From positions 1 through 23,957 of the forward strand of contig CAMWYL010000008.1 of assembly GCA_947178465.1 (NCBI GenBank): a stretch of DNA of 23,957 bases, read 5' to 3'. The notes under the pieces were generated by a model. That model had not been told where the DNA came from. It ran no database searches and worked only from the letters and a program-made list of their open reading frames with translations. This DNA is from an uncultured Lachnospiraceae bacterium. GTDB taxonomy: Bacteria > Bacillota > Clostridia > Lachnospirales > Lachnospiraceae. The stretch's first letter is position 1, and the number at the start of each line of letters is the position of its first letter. The translations under genes were made by a program, and so were the position numbers. Positions 1 through 8,042 of this stretch are shown piece after piece.

Positions 1-1180
1 TACCCGTTTTTACGGAACTTGCGTGTACAATCTTCCCGTTCCCGATATAAATCGCCACATGACCCGGATAACAGCTAATGTCCCCCGGCTGCGCTGCCGC
101 ATAGCTGACCTCCCTGCCAGCGCTCCGCTGGGCATAAGAGGTTCTCGGCAGACTGTATCCGTACGCTTTAAATACGGACTGTGTAAAGCCGGAGCAATCC
201 GCTCCGTTGGTCAGGCTTGTCCCGCCCGGCACATACGGATTCCCGACAAACCCACAGGCGTAAATGGCAATTTCCTTCCCCTTTGCACTGCCGTTTGCCG
301 CAAGGATTTCCTCCTTATTGACCGTAGCCGTTCCGGAAGGCTTCGTGGTCACAGTATTATCCTGTCCATTCTTTCGGGCTTCCTCCTCGGCCCTCCGCCG
401 CGCCTCCTCCTCAGCGGCTTTTCTCTCCGCCTCCTCAATCTGCTTGATCTCCGCGTTACGCTGCTTAATCTGCGCTCTATAAATCTGCGCCTGCTGCTGT
501 GCCCTGTTGATCTGTGCCGCATAATCCACGCTGACCAACTCCAGCTCGGCGCGCGCCTCCTCAACGCTGTCCATCTCCTCCTGAAGCTCTCCCTGCGCGG
601 CCTCCAGCTCAGACTCCTCGATTTCAAGCGCCTCCTTCACATCCGCGACATGCTGCCTTGCCGCCTGATAATCCTGAAACATCTTTTGATCGTAGGCATG
701 AACCTTCTCTATATAATCCGCCTTATTAAGCAGCTCCTCCATGGAGGATGAGCTTAACAGCGCATCAACATAGTTGATATCGCCGTTCTCATACATCGCC
801 TTGATACGAACCTTCATCGCCTCATACTGCTCATTCTCTACCCGTTGCGCCTCCTCAAAATCCGCCTGCGCCTGTACGATTTGTTCTTTTTTATTCGCGA
901 TTTCATCCTCAAGAAGGCTGATGCTCGCCATCAACTCCGCTATCTGCTCTCCAAGCGCCGCGATTTCATCCGTGATTCCCTGTTGCTCTCCCTCCAGCTC
1001 ATCCACCTGCGCGTCCAGTTCATCCAGTATCTCCTGATCCTGCTCATTTTGATTTTTCAAATCATCCTTCTTCGTTGCCTGCACGCTGTTCAATGCGCCG
1101 GCGGCCCCATCCGTCATAACAACAAACACGATTGCCACACACAAAGCCGCCACAATCAGATGCTTTAATCCTGTTCTCAT
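1..1180 (-). CDS. Secreted coiled-coil NlpC/P60 (C40) peptidoglycan endopeptidase, 3' end outside window
   Basis: The frame is open from the ATG at 1180 to the window edge (393 complete codons, no stop), so the C-terminus is missing. Residues 5-26 form a hydrophobic signal segment. About 35-265 is a Glu/Gln/Ala-rich coiled coil with long heptads, then a Thr/Ser linker near 285. The rest is an NlpC/P60 domain with DCSGF (Cys329), PGHVAIY (His374) and IVHAS (His386), the expected Cys-His-His triad. Proteins of this PcsB-like architecture are exported and cut peptide stems of peptidoglycan, with the coiled coil regulating activity. The start is set by AAAGGGG nine nt upstream. An in-frame ATG three codons earlier sits directly on that site and is unlikely. 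It follows the PPIase lipoprotein by 41 nt and is probably co-transcribed. Family assignment is strong; the exact bond cut is not visible. Confidence 0.93.
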   Translation of the reverse strand, partial: MRTGLKHLIVAALCVAIVFVVMTDGAAGALNSVQATKKDDLKNQNEQDQEILDELDAQVDELEGEQQGITDEIAALGEQIAELMASISLLEDEIANKKEQIVQAQADFEEAQRVENEQYEAMKVRIKAMYENGDINYVDALLSSSSMEELLNKADYIEKVHAYDQKMFQDYQAARQHVADVKEALEIEESELEAAQGELQEEMDSVEEARAELELVSVDYAAQINRAQQQAQIYRAQIKQRNAEIKQIEEAERKAAEEEARRRAEEEARKNGQDNTVTTKPSGTATVNKEEILAANGSAKGKEIAIYACGFVGNPYVPGGTSLTNGADCSGFTQSVFKAYGYSLPRTSYAQRSAGREVSYAAAQPGDISCYPGHVAIYIGNGKIVHASSVKTG

Positions 1181-1221
1181 AGGTATCATCCCCTTTATAC
1201 TGCCGCAGGGTATTCCGCCGC

Positions 1222-2403
1222 TTATTCTCCCGTCTCGGCGGCAGCTTCCTCAACCGTTACCAGTTCCTCCAATCGCTCCAATACCAACGGCAGCACCAGA
1301 TACATACGGTACGTGGTATAGCCTACGTCCTCAATCAGTTCCTCTCTGGAAGTATAGCCGTACGCTTCCGCCTCCTCCGCTGCCTTGGCGTTAATCTCCT
1401 CCTGCGTCACCTCAAGTCCCTCTGCCCGCAGAACCGCCTCTAAGGCAATATACCCCTGTACAGTATCGTTGCACATCTGCGCAATCTGACTGTTATAGTC
1501 CTCCATTGTTATTCCATAATACACGTTCACAAAGGTTTCCAAATCAACATTGTAATAATTCCGGCACATTGACTCCATGTAGCGGTTGTAACTTTGCTGC
1601 TCCTCTTCGGCCAGATAATCGGGAACCGAAGAAAACGTGCAGTTGCGGACAAGCTCATCCATAATAGCGTTTTGAATGTTCGTCTCATAGGCTGCATCTG
1701 CCGCTTCCTCGGCATCCGCCTTTCCGGCCTCCCACAGCTCCTCCCTGGTCTTATCCATACCGAGCTGCGCAAGCTGCTCATCCGTCACGTCCGCATACTG
1801 CTCCGAAAGGACAATGCCATTAACCGTAACGGTAAACACCACCGGCGCACCCGCAAGTGAAGGCTCCCGATAACCCGCCGGAAACGTAAGCTGCAACTCT
1901 ACGGTCTCCCCCGGCATCACACCGATCAGACCGTCCTCAAAACCGTCAATAAAGCTTCCGGAACCGATTTCCAACCGATATCCGGAGGCCGTACCGCCCT
2001 GAAATGCCACACCGTCCTTTTTTCCCACATAATCAATATCAACGATATCCCCCGCTTCTACCGCCCTTTGTGTGGCAAGCATATGGTTGCTGTTGATATA
2101 TCTCTCGATGATCTCATCCGTTATCTCCGGTCTCTCAACATACACCGTCATATTCCTGTAATCCGGAAGTACTACGTATTCCTCTATCGCAAGCGCATCT
2201 ATCCCTACATAATCCTCCCGGTCGCGCACCCTCCCGGTATCCTCGTCCGTCTGTACCGACTCACCGCCCTGCACAGACGCATCAGCAGTATCGCCGTCCT
2301 CCTCCTGCGAAGTCCCAGGCTCCGGCGTCTCCTTCCTGCCGCACGCGCTCATGCCAAACGCCATCGCGCCGACAAGTGCCAATAACATCCATCTCTTTTT
2401 CAT
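1222..2403 (-). CDS. Trigger-factor-like FKBP-type peptidyl-prolyl isomerase, lipoprotein
   Basis: The 393-aa product starts with a lipoprotein signal ending in MSAC (Cys21), followed by an acidic Gly/Ser/Asp-rich linker to about residue 65. An FKBP-like PPIase core follows at about 116-198 (AGDIVDIDYVGKKDG, then GSGSFIDGFEDGLIGVMPGE). Residues about 205-380 are helical and Glu-rich and resemble the trigger factor C-terminal chaperone arm. The ribosome-binding N-domain of cytosolic Tig is absent, so this is probably an extracytoplasmic folding factor on the outer face of the membrane, comparable in role to PrsA (inference). The ATG has GAGGAG seven nt upstream, and a good promoter lies at 2438-2466. 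It is first in a likely two-gene unit with the NlpC/P60 hydrolase, a possible client. Confidence 0.9.
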   Translation of the reverse strand: MKKRWMLLALVGAMAFGMSACGRKETPEPGTSQEEDGDTADASVQGGESVQTDEDTGRVRDREDYVGIDALAIEEYVVLPDYRNMTVYVERPEITDEIIERYINSNHMLATQRAVEAGDIVDIDYVGKKDGVAFQGGTASGYRLEIGSGSFIDGFEDGLIGVMPGETVELQLTFPAGYREPSLAGAPVVFTVTVNGIVLSEQYADVTDEQLAQLGMDKTREELWEAGKADAEEAADAAYETNIQNAIMDELVRNCTFSSVPDYLAEEEQQSYNRYMESMCRNYYNVDLETFVNVYYGITMEDYNSQIAQMCNDTVQGYIALEAVLRAEGLEVTQEEINAKAAEEAEAYGYTSREELIEDVGYTTYRMYLVLPLVLERLEELVTVEEAAAETGE

Positions 2404-2437
2404 AACAATCTCCTCTGTCGAAAAATCTCTTCACGAT

Positions 2438-2466
2438 ATTATATCATTAATTCAAGGCCAAGACAA
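2438..2466 (-). promoter_or_regulatory. Sigma-A-type promoter for the PPIase lipoprotein operon
   Basis: On the minus strand, TTGTCT (2466-2461) is followed after 17 nt by TATAAT (2443-2438), with a TG one base before the -10. The predicted transcript starts about 30 nt before the start codon at 2403. It lies back to back with the plus-strand promoter at 2497-2525. Confidence 0.75.
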
Positions 2467-2496
2467 CGAAAACAGGCAGAACTTTTTCAGACTTCC

Positions 2497-2525
2497 TTGC
2501 ACTTTCCACCATTTAATGGTACAAT
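2497..2525 (+). promoter_or_regulatory. Sigma-A-type promoter for the small membrane protein
   Basis: TTGCAC (2497-2502), a 17-nt spacer and TACAAT (2520-2525), with TG at -15/-14 making an extended -10. The spacer contains the short dyad CCATT-T-AATGG (2509-2519), which could be an operator or chance. Confidence 0.65.
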
Positions 2526-2563
2526 CCATAGTATGATATTCCTATAGAAAGGTAATGATTTAT

Positions 2564-3034
2564 ATGGTAGCAAAGGTTCTCATAACAATCTTGATTGTTC
2601 TTATTATTTTGGTTGTGGTACTGTATTTTGTAGGGAAAAAAATGCAGGCCAAGCAGGCCGAGCAGCAGGCCCAGATAGAAGCCGCAAAACAGACTGTCTC
2701 CATGCTTATCATTGACAAGAAAAAGCTAAAGCTAAAGGATGCGGGACTACCGGCCGCCGTGCTGGAGCAGACGCCCAAATACATGCGGCGCGCCAAGCTC
2801 CCCATTGTAAAGGCAAAGATTGGTCCGCAGATTATGTCTCTCATCTGCGACGCTGCAATATTTGACAGTGTCCCCGTGAAAAAGGAAGTTAAGGCAACCG
2901 TCAGCGGCATCTACATAACAGAGGTGCGCGGCATCCGCGGAAGCCTGAACGCCGCACCCGCCAAGAAGAAGAGCAAATTCAAAGCATGGGTTGAACGGAT
3001 GCAGGAAAAGGCAGGCGCGAAGCCGCTCAAATAA
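2564..3034 (+). CDS. Small single-pass membrane protein of unknown function
   Basis: The 156-aa product has one N-terminal transmembrane helix (about residues 4-22, rich in Ile/Leu/Val). A Gln/Ala/Lys coiled stretch follows (AKQAEQQAQIEAAKQ), then a basic soluble domain with a very basic C-terminus (AKKKSKFKAW). The soluble part contains PKYMRRAKLPIVKAKIGPQI, suggesting a compact cytoplasmic domain. No family is recognised. Two ATGs are possible: 2555 lies only 2 nt after the GAAAGG site, whereas 2564 lies 11 nt after it and removes three residues. The later start is preferred, without certainty. The gene is monocistronic between its own promoter and a strong terminator. Confidence 0.8.
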   Translation: MVAKVLITILIVLIILVVVLYFVGKKMQAKQAEQQAQIEAAKQTVSMLIIDKKKLKLKDAGLPAAVLEQTPKYMRRAKLPIVKAKIGPQIMSLICDAAIFDSVPVKKEVKATVSGIYITEVRGIRGSLNAAPAKKKSKFKAWVERMQEKAGAKPLK

Positions 3035-3045
3035 AAAACAGAATG

Positions 3046-3088
3046 AAAAAACAGCGTGTCATTTTATTCCAGTGATACGCTGTTTTTT
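3046..3088. terminator. Bidirectional rho-independent terminator
   Basis: AAAAAACAGCGT (3046-3057) pairs perfectly with ACGCTGTTTTTT (3077-3088), and three more pairs (one G-U) extend the stem inward. The A-run and T-run give a U-tract on either strand, so it can serve both the plus-strand gene ending at 3034 and the convergent minus-strand gene ending at 3126. Confidence 0.88.
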
Positions 3089-3125
3089 ATACATCCTTAT
3101 TACATCTAAGCGGGTTGCATGTCAA

Positions 3126-5306
3126 TCATAGCTCATATTTTCCCTCGGTAAGAACAAACCTTGCATACCCGTCTGTCAGGGTAAACGCATAATCCCGGGT
3201 TTTGGGCGGCTCATTATTTACAAGCGGCAGACAGACCTCCGCGGTTGTGTCCTTCGGAATCACAACACTCATATTTATCTGTCCATCTGCTTTTCTGATT
3301 TCAAGAGAAATGCTGCCTTTTATTGACGGTACGGTACATTTTATGAACTTCAGGCTGCCCATATGGGGTTTTATTTCAAAGGTTTTATATGCCGTATCCA
3401 GCGGCTTTATTCCCGCTATATACTTTGACATGGTAATCAGCGGACCTCCTGACCATGCGTGATTTAGCGTTCCTCCCTTATCCCAATATTCCCAAAGCGT
3501 TGCGTAATCGTATTCGACCATTTCCCTGTAACGCTTTTTCATTCGCTCGATTGCTTCATCGATATATCCCATTTCACAAAGCGCGTCAAGAACATACTTT
3601 TCCATATACGGACTTGCATTCTCCCTTGTCTGCAAGATATCCAAAATACCGGTATACTGCTCTGCGTCTGCCAATCCTGAAAGCACGGCAAGCGCATTTG
3701 CGCGGTCGTCAGGCTTTTCGTTTTCGGTTGCATGATAATAATATCCGTCCTTTAAAAACAGCCGATTATAATTTTCTCTTATGCTCCTTATGCGCTCCTC
3801 ATACAGGGGAATATCATCTTTATACCCAAGCAGCCCCGCCATTTTCTTACAGCTTTCAGCCGCCATCAAATACCAAGCGTTTTCCATGGGCGCAATGTCT
3901 GCATTATCCCCCCAATCTGCCCAGTCCCAGCTTCCGCCTCTGTGCTCAACGAGTCCGTCAGAATTAATCGAGTACCCTAAAATATATTCTTTTGACACAG
4001 GATATACGGTCTCAATAACACTCCTGTCTCCCGTGTAATCGTAATAATACCAAAAGCCCCATATTCCCGCAAGATTTTGGAATGGCAGCTCAAACTGTTC
4101 CGTTCCGGAAGGAACAACCGTCAGTATATGCCCTGTATCTGCCGCCCAGCCCGCCATAGAATCCGCACCCTTTCGGTAAAGCAGCAGCGCTTTTTCATCA
4201 AGGCAGTACATCATCATCTGCATTTCGACATTTACGTCACCCCACCACTGTACGCGCTCCCTGTCGGGACAGTCCATAAAGGTATCGCGCATTGTGATAT
4301 ACAGTGTGCGCAGCGACTTTTGCCACAGCTTATTCAAAAAATCATCATCACACGCAAAGCTGCCCGCAAATTCCGTGTCATAGCCTGTTTCACGGTACCG
4401 TAAGCTGTGAATGGTAACGCCAGCGGGAATTGTGTAGTACATATACTCGCCGTTTATCCAGCCTAAGCCTTCATATTCCTGCTTTCCATCTTTGGTATAA
4501 TACACGGACATAACGCTCTTGGTCTCATAGAGCAAATCATCATAGGTATCGGATTTTATTGATATTTTCTTTCCTTTATCCGCGCTTATTTTCAGATACG
4601 GCGTGACCTGCGCATTGTATGGGAGCTTCATTTTCAAGGTCGTTTCCTCTGTTGTCGTAAAGCCCTCAAAATCCGCAGAATTTTCATAATCCTTTAAGCC
4701 GTAATCCTTAAACTGCGGAATAATCCGCTCTTTCAATATGCCATATGCACCCTCGTTCGCGTTACATATCATATCGGCATTGTCCCATGACGAGGTATCA
4801 TAACCGGGCAAATACCACCCGCCGATATCCTGTGCCGCGTCAAAATATATATTGGACTCCGAAAGCCTGAAATTGGACGGAGCATCTGACGCATCGGGTT
4901 TCACATATGCGGGATTTTTCATAACACGCCACGAGCAATCAGATAATACGGCTTGCCCATTGATATCCGCATCAAACAGCAGCCCGCCCATTCCGCTCGA
5001 AAGATGTGAAAAACCGTTTTTGCCAAAATACCATACAAGTACGGCAATTGTGTTCTCGCCCTCTTTGAGGTATTTTGCAATATCAACCTCGTCATAATAG
5101 GTAGCGGTTCTTGTCGGTCCGCGTTTTACACCACCCTCAAATACGGCCTGTGTTCCGTTTATGTACAGCCAATACTTTGAGTCAACCGCAATTTTTGCGA
5201 TGGCTGTCTGCGGGACTTTATTTACGTCGAATTTTTTTACAAAATTCATCCATGTGTTTTCGTTATTTTCTCCGTTTTTCCAAATCCATTTTGCATTACT
5301 GACCAT
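3126..5306 (-). CDS. GH78 alpha-L-rhamnosidase-like glycoside hydrolase
   Basis: The product is 726 aa from this start. The N-terminal part (AKWIWKNGE, then DSKYWLYINGTQAVFEGG) matches the beta-sandwich domains of bacterial alpha-L-rhamnosidases. The middle carries the GH78 hallmark DCPDRERVQWWGD (Asp345-Asp357), which holds the acidic residues of the catalytic (alpha/alpha)6 barrel. HAWSGGPLITM and a C-terminal beta domain follow. Such enzymes release terminal rhamnose from plant or bacterial glycans and glycosides. No export signal is seen, so it probably acts in the cytoplasm on imported oligosaccharides or glycosides. ATG at 5306 has CAGGGGG eight nt upstream and puts the conserved NAKWIW at the N-terminus. 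An alternative ATG at 5339 overlaps the preceding stop as ATGA and would add 11 residues. It is last in the PTS operon. The substrate could be another deoxy-sugar. Confidence 0.85.
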   Translation of the reverse strand: MVSNAKWIWKNGENNENTWMNFVKKFDVNKVPQTAIAKIAVDSKYWLYINGTQAVFEGGVKRGPTRTATYYDEVDIAKYLKEGENTIAVLVWYFGKNGFSHLSSGMGGLLFDADINGQAVLSDCSWRVMKNPAYVKPDASDAPSNFRLSESNIYFDAAQDIGGWYLPGYDTSSWDNADMICNANEGAYGILKERIIPQFKDYGLKDYENSADFEGFTTTEETTLKMKLPYNAQVTPYLKISADKGKKISIKSDTYDDLLYETKSVMSVYYTKDGKQEYEGLGWINGEYMYYTIPAGVTIHSLRYRETGYDTEFAGSFACDDDFLNKLWQKSLRTLYITMRDTFMDCPDRERVQWWGDVNVEMQMMMYCLDEKALLLYRKGADSMAGWAADTGHILTVVPSGTEQFELPFQNLAGIWGFWYYYDYTGDRSVIETVYPVSKEYILGYSINSDGLVEHRGGSWDWADWGDNADIAPMENAWYLMAAESCKKMAGLLGYKDDIPLYEERIRSIRENYNRLFLKDGYYYHATENEKPDDRANALAVLSGLADAEQYTGILDILQTRENASPYMEKYVLDALCEMGYIDEAIERMKKRYREMVEYDYATLWEYWDKGGTLNHAWSGGPLITMSKYIAGIKPLDTAYKTFEIKPHMGSLKFIKCTVPSIKGSISLEIRKADGQINMSVVIPKDTTAEVCLPLVNNEPPKTRDYAFTLTDGYARFVLTEGKYEL

Positions 5307-5335
5307 AGTCCAAGCCCCCTGAATATTCTTTGCCC

Positions 5336-5938
5336 TCATAATACAGAATCGCGCGATTCCATATATTCTCTACAGGTCATAACCTCCGTATGCATCGGTG
5401 CGTAATAGGCCGCAATATTTTCCACCATAAGCTCATGCTCCCTGCTCACGCCGCTGCACGCATCCTTGAGATATACCATCTTATCTCCCGCGTCAATCCC
5501 GCTTAGCAGCGTAAAAAGCACACAGCACTCCGCTACAACGCCGCATAAAAGCACGCGGCGCGCCCTTGCAGCAAGCGCTTTTACCTCCGCATTGCTGTAT
5601 GAGGAATACCGGCTCTTGGTAAAAAGCGGATAATCCGCCAGATACGGTCTGCAATCGTCAATCATCTCGCTCATCCATGCGTTTTCATTGATTTCCTTAT
5701 TCTCGATATTGTACCGTTCCCATGTCCCGACAGGGTTCTCGGGCGGCATATATCTGGTAAAAATCACGTTATCCGGCACATGGTTCTCTATCAGCGTCTT
5801 GATTTCCGTAAGGATCTTGCTTGTCCCCACACAGCCCCACGGCTGTCCCTCCAGATACACGTTCTGCATATCAATTACCATCAGGAGGTCGCCCAATGTC
5901 CCATCCGCACAAATATGCATATCAGAAGCTTCCATCAT
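5336..5938 (-). CDS. Isochorismatase-family cysteine hydrolase
   Basis: The 200-aa product has the family fold markers in order: VIDMQN (Asp23), LFTKSRYSSYS (Lys108) and the nucleophile loop GVVAECCVLFT (second Cys, Cys139, aligned with the usual G-x5-C-V pattern). Asp-Lys-Cys is the catalytic triad of isochorismatase, nicotinamidase and carbamoylase-type hydrolases, so a hydrolase acting on an amide or ester-like bond is expected. The substrate cannot be read from sequence. The start is ATG 5938, seven nt after GAGAAAGGG. A GTG at 5941 and an ATG at 5935 are alternatives. No terminator separates it from the PTS gene upstream (142 nt), and its stop at 5336 lies just before the rhamnosidase start, so it is probably the middle gene of that operon. 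Confidence 0.87.
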   Translation of the reverse strand: MMEASDMHICADGTLGDLLMVIDMQNVYLEGQPWGCVGTSKILTEIKTLIENHVPDNVIFTRYMPPENPVGTWERYNIENKEINENAWMSEMIDDCRPYLADYPLFTKSRYSSYSNAEVKALAARARRVLLCGVVAECCVLFTLLSGIDAGDKMVYLKDACSGVSREHELMVENIAAYYAPMHTEVMTCREYMESRDSVL

Positions 5939-6080
5939 CACACAGCCCTTTCTCCCCTGACTTAGCCTTCAAAACAGACAAAGCCCTCAATCAGAGCATT
6001 CCCATCAGCTGCATAATCCATACACTTCCTACAAGGTATCGGTTGAAAGAAGTCCGGAACCGGCACGGGCACAACGTTTT

Positions 6081-7142
6081 TTACAATTCAAGTTTCAAAT
6101 CATTTTCTTTGATCCAGCCGATTTTCCTGAAAACCAGCCCAATCGCATAAGTAAGTACCGCCGGAAGAATAAAGCTGATACAGATAAGGCCAGCCCAGTC
6201 CCATGCCGTGATTGCAGCTTTTACGCCTGCTTCAATGTCATTCAGCCACCCTGTATAAACTCCAATCTGACCCACAAGTCCGCAAGTTCCCATACCGGAG
6301 GACACTGCCGCACCGTTCATCTTGAGCTTAAATACACATGTTGCTATCGGCCCTGTAACTGCTGATGCAAGGATTGGCGGAAGCCATATCCTCGGATTTC
6401 TTACAATATTGCCCATCTGAAGCATGGATGTACCAATCCCTTGTGCAAACAGCCCTCCAAGCCCGTTTTCTTTAAAACTCATAACTGCAAAACCTACCAT
6501 CTGCGTGCAACATCCCGCGAGTGCCGCACCGCCTGCAAGCCCCGTCAGACTGAGTGCTGCACAGATTGCCGCACTGCTTATCGGAAGTGTGAGCACCACT
6601 CCCACAATCACAGAGATGATGATTCCCATCAGAAACGGCTGCAACTCTGTTGCCCACATGATCGCCTTTCCAACTGCACTTGCCGCACTGCCAATTGCCG
6701 GCGCGCACAACATCGCAAGTCCGGTACCAACTATAATCGTAATGAGCGGCGTCACTATGATATCAACCTTTGTCTCCTTTGAAACCATTTTGCCGAATTC
6801 TGCCGCCACAATCGTGATCAAAAACACTGCCAACGGTCCGCCTGCTCCGCCAAGCGTATTCGTGGCATGTCCCACTGCTGCCAATGAAAAGAGCACGAGC
6901 GGCGGGCAGTGAAGGGAATATCCGATGGCGATGGCCATGGCCTCGCCTGTAACAGCTTTCGCATATCCTCCAATCGCTACCAAAAACGCAATGCCTGCCC
7001 GCTCGCCTATCGTTGAAATAATTGTACCGATTAAAAGAGATGCAAACAGTCCTTGTGCCATGGCTCCCAATGCATCGATTCCATAGCGTCTTCCGGATAT
7101 CTCAATATCCTTCCTCTTCAAGAATGCCTTAAATTTTTCCAT
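6081..7142 (-). CDS. PTS sugar transporter subunit IIC (PTS_EIIC_2-type)
   Basis: The 353-aa polytopic membrane protein has about ten hydrophobic segments and Gly/Ala-rich helices, with ISGRRYGIDALGAMAQGLFA at the N-terminus, GHATNTLGGAGGPLAVF in the first half, and QGIGTSMLQMGNIVRNP later. These match the standalone EIIC family PF13303 of Firmicutes. No EIIA, EIIB or HPr domain is fused or adjacent, so phosphoryl transfer partners must come from elsewhere, or the protein works as a facilitator. AGGAGG lies close upstream of ATG 7142, and the promoter is at 7234-7262. It heads the likely operon with the cysteine hydrolase and the GH78 enzyme. The substrate is unknown; a rhamnoside or related glycoside is an inference from context. 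Confidence 0.88.
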   Translation of the reverse strand: MEKFKAFLKRKDIEISGRRYGIDALGAMAQGLFASLLIGTIISTIGERAGIAFLVAIGGYAKAVTGEAMAIAIGYSLHCPPLVLFSLAAVGHATNTLGGAGGPLAVFLITIVAAEFGKMVSKETKVDIIVTPLITIIVGTGLAMLCAPAIGSAASAVGKAIMWATELQPFLMGIIISVIVGVVLTLPISSAAICAALSLTGLAGGAALAGCCTQMVGFAVMSFKENGLGGLFAQGIGTSMLQMGNIVRNPRIWLPPILASAVTGPIATCVFKLKMNGAAVSSGMGTCGLVGQIGVYTGWLNDIEAGVKAAITAWDWAGLICISFILPAVLTYAIGLVFRKIGWIKENDLKLEL

Positions 7143-7233
7143 AGTCTCCTCCTCATAGAACCACAGCGCAAAATTTTATGAACAGACATCGTTTCATATA
7201 TTTGCAATGTTCGACAATTTATTAACAATATGC

Positions 7234-7262
7234 AGTATAACATAAGGCATTTCCATTGACAA
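7234..7262 (-). promoter_or_regulatory. Promoter of the PTS/cysteine hydrolase/GH78 operon
   Basis: On the minus strand, TTGTCA (7262-7257) and TATACT (7239-7234) are separated by exactly 17 nt. The leader would be about 85 nt. It contains an imperfect dyad running from TGAAAC to TGTTCA (about 7183-7200), a candidate regulator site with weak support. Confidence 0.75.
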
Positions 7263-7315
7263 TACATAATCCCTTTTCCATCATCAATCATTCCGGCTGT
7301 GCCCAAAACTCCAAG

Positions 7316-7852
7316 CTATTGGCTTTTGCAGTTTTTCCGGTGCGCCTTGAGCTTCTTGATTGCCCAATCATAGTGGCTTGACGTGGTTGAAACAAAATAG
7401 GAACCAAGCGGGCTGCCGCCGACCCATGGATAAACGCCCTTTGAAAACAGTTCCTCATTGGTAAAGGTTTCCGCCAGCTGCATCACTTCCTTATGGGATT
7501 GCTCCAGCTGTGCCTTTGCCTCCTCAAGCGTTGTATTCTGATGCTTTTTCCAGAAAAACATATTCAGTTCCCCATAAGTCTTCCAATTATAAGGCTTCGG
7601 GAGAAACGGCTCGTTCCCGCCTTTCTCGTTTACCGAAACCCAATGCAGTAAAAGCCGGTGCCACTCATAGAGATGAATGAGCACGTCGCGCAGGTTTTTA
7701 TCGCGCTTCCAATGTGCCTCCTTCTTTTTGTCGTCGAACGCAAATGGCGTAGACAGCTCCTTTTCCCCAAAATCTGCGATAAGCACATTCAACTGTTCAT
7801 AATTGGCCTCCGCCGCGTTGATCAGGTCTGTTTTTGTCGTTGGTCTTCCCAT
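7316..7852 (-). CDS. ClbS/DfsB family four-helix-bundle protein (DUF1706)
   Basis: The 178-aa product begins MGRPTTKTDLINAAEANYEQL, the usual start of DUF1706 proteins. NLRDVLIHLYEWHRLLLHW, KPYNWKTYGELN and the C-terminal TTSSHYDWAIKKLKAH follow, all typical of this DinB-related helical bundle. The characterised member ClbS protects colibactin producers by opening the cyclopropane warhead. Most other members have unknown substrates, so detoxification of a reactive metabolite is only a family-based suggestion. There is no secretion signal. GGAGG lies seven nt before the ATG. It is monocistronic between the PTS operon promoter and the gene-poor stretch 7853-8491, and no clear terminator was found behind it. 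Confidence 0.88.
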   Translation of the reverse strand: MGRPTTKTDLINAAEANYEQLNVLIADFGEKELSTPFAFDDKKKEAHWKRDKNLRDVLIHLYEWHRLLLHWVSVNEKGGNEPFLPKPYNWKTYGELNMFFWKKHQNTTLEEAKAQLEQSHKEVMQLAETFTNEELFSKGVYPWVGGSPLGSYFVSTTSSHYDWAIKKLKAHRKNCKSQ

Positions 7853-7986
7853 ATTCTCTCCTCCATTCCGGATTTTTAATGCTGCTTACAGAATATCAGA
7901 TAAATTCTGACAACCTATGTCATGTTTTTTTATAAATATCCTGCGCCCTTGCCGCGACAGTCTCTTTCAGGTATACCGGGTACATA

Positions 7987-8034
7987 ATTAGAACGACCGT
8001 TATATTCTTCTCCAAATATAACGGTCGTTCTAAT
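7987..8034. repeat. Perfect 20-bp inverted repeat with nested palindromes
   Basis: Arms 7987-8006 and 8015-8034 are exact reverse complements around an 8-nt loop. Each arm holds its own imperfect palindrome of the form TA-n-AACG-NN-CGTT-n-TA, like sites bound by dimeric TetR-type repressors. No T-run follows on either strand, so a simple terminator is not favoured. It lies just behind the frameshifted gene at 8043-8254, in a stretch with no intact gene. Confidence 0.7.
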
Positions 8035-8042
8035 GAAATTCA

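Noticed and set aside
349..627. Arg-rich ORF on the minus strand at 349-627 and plus-strand ORFs over 23-751
   Set aside because: They lie within the coiled-coil/NlpC gene in other frames; their odd Arg/Leu/Ser-rich composition is what a shadow of a Glu/Ala-rich coiled coil gives.
1062..1253. Minus-strand ORF overlapping the end of the PPIase gene and the start of the NlpC gene
   Set aside because: It is out of frame with both real genes and has no ribosome binding site; it is a frame shadow bridging the 41-nt gap.
7237..7262. TTGACA on the plus strand at about 7256 as a promoter
   Set aside because: The same bases form the better minus-strand promoter (TTGTCA, 17 nt, TATACT), and no plus-strand gene follows.
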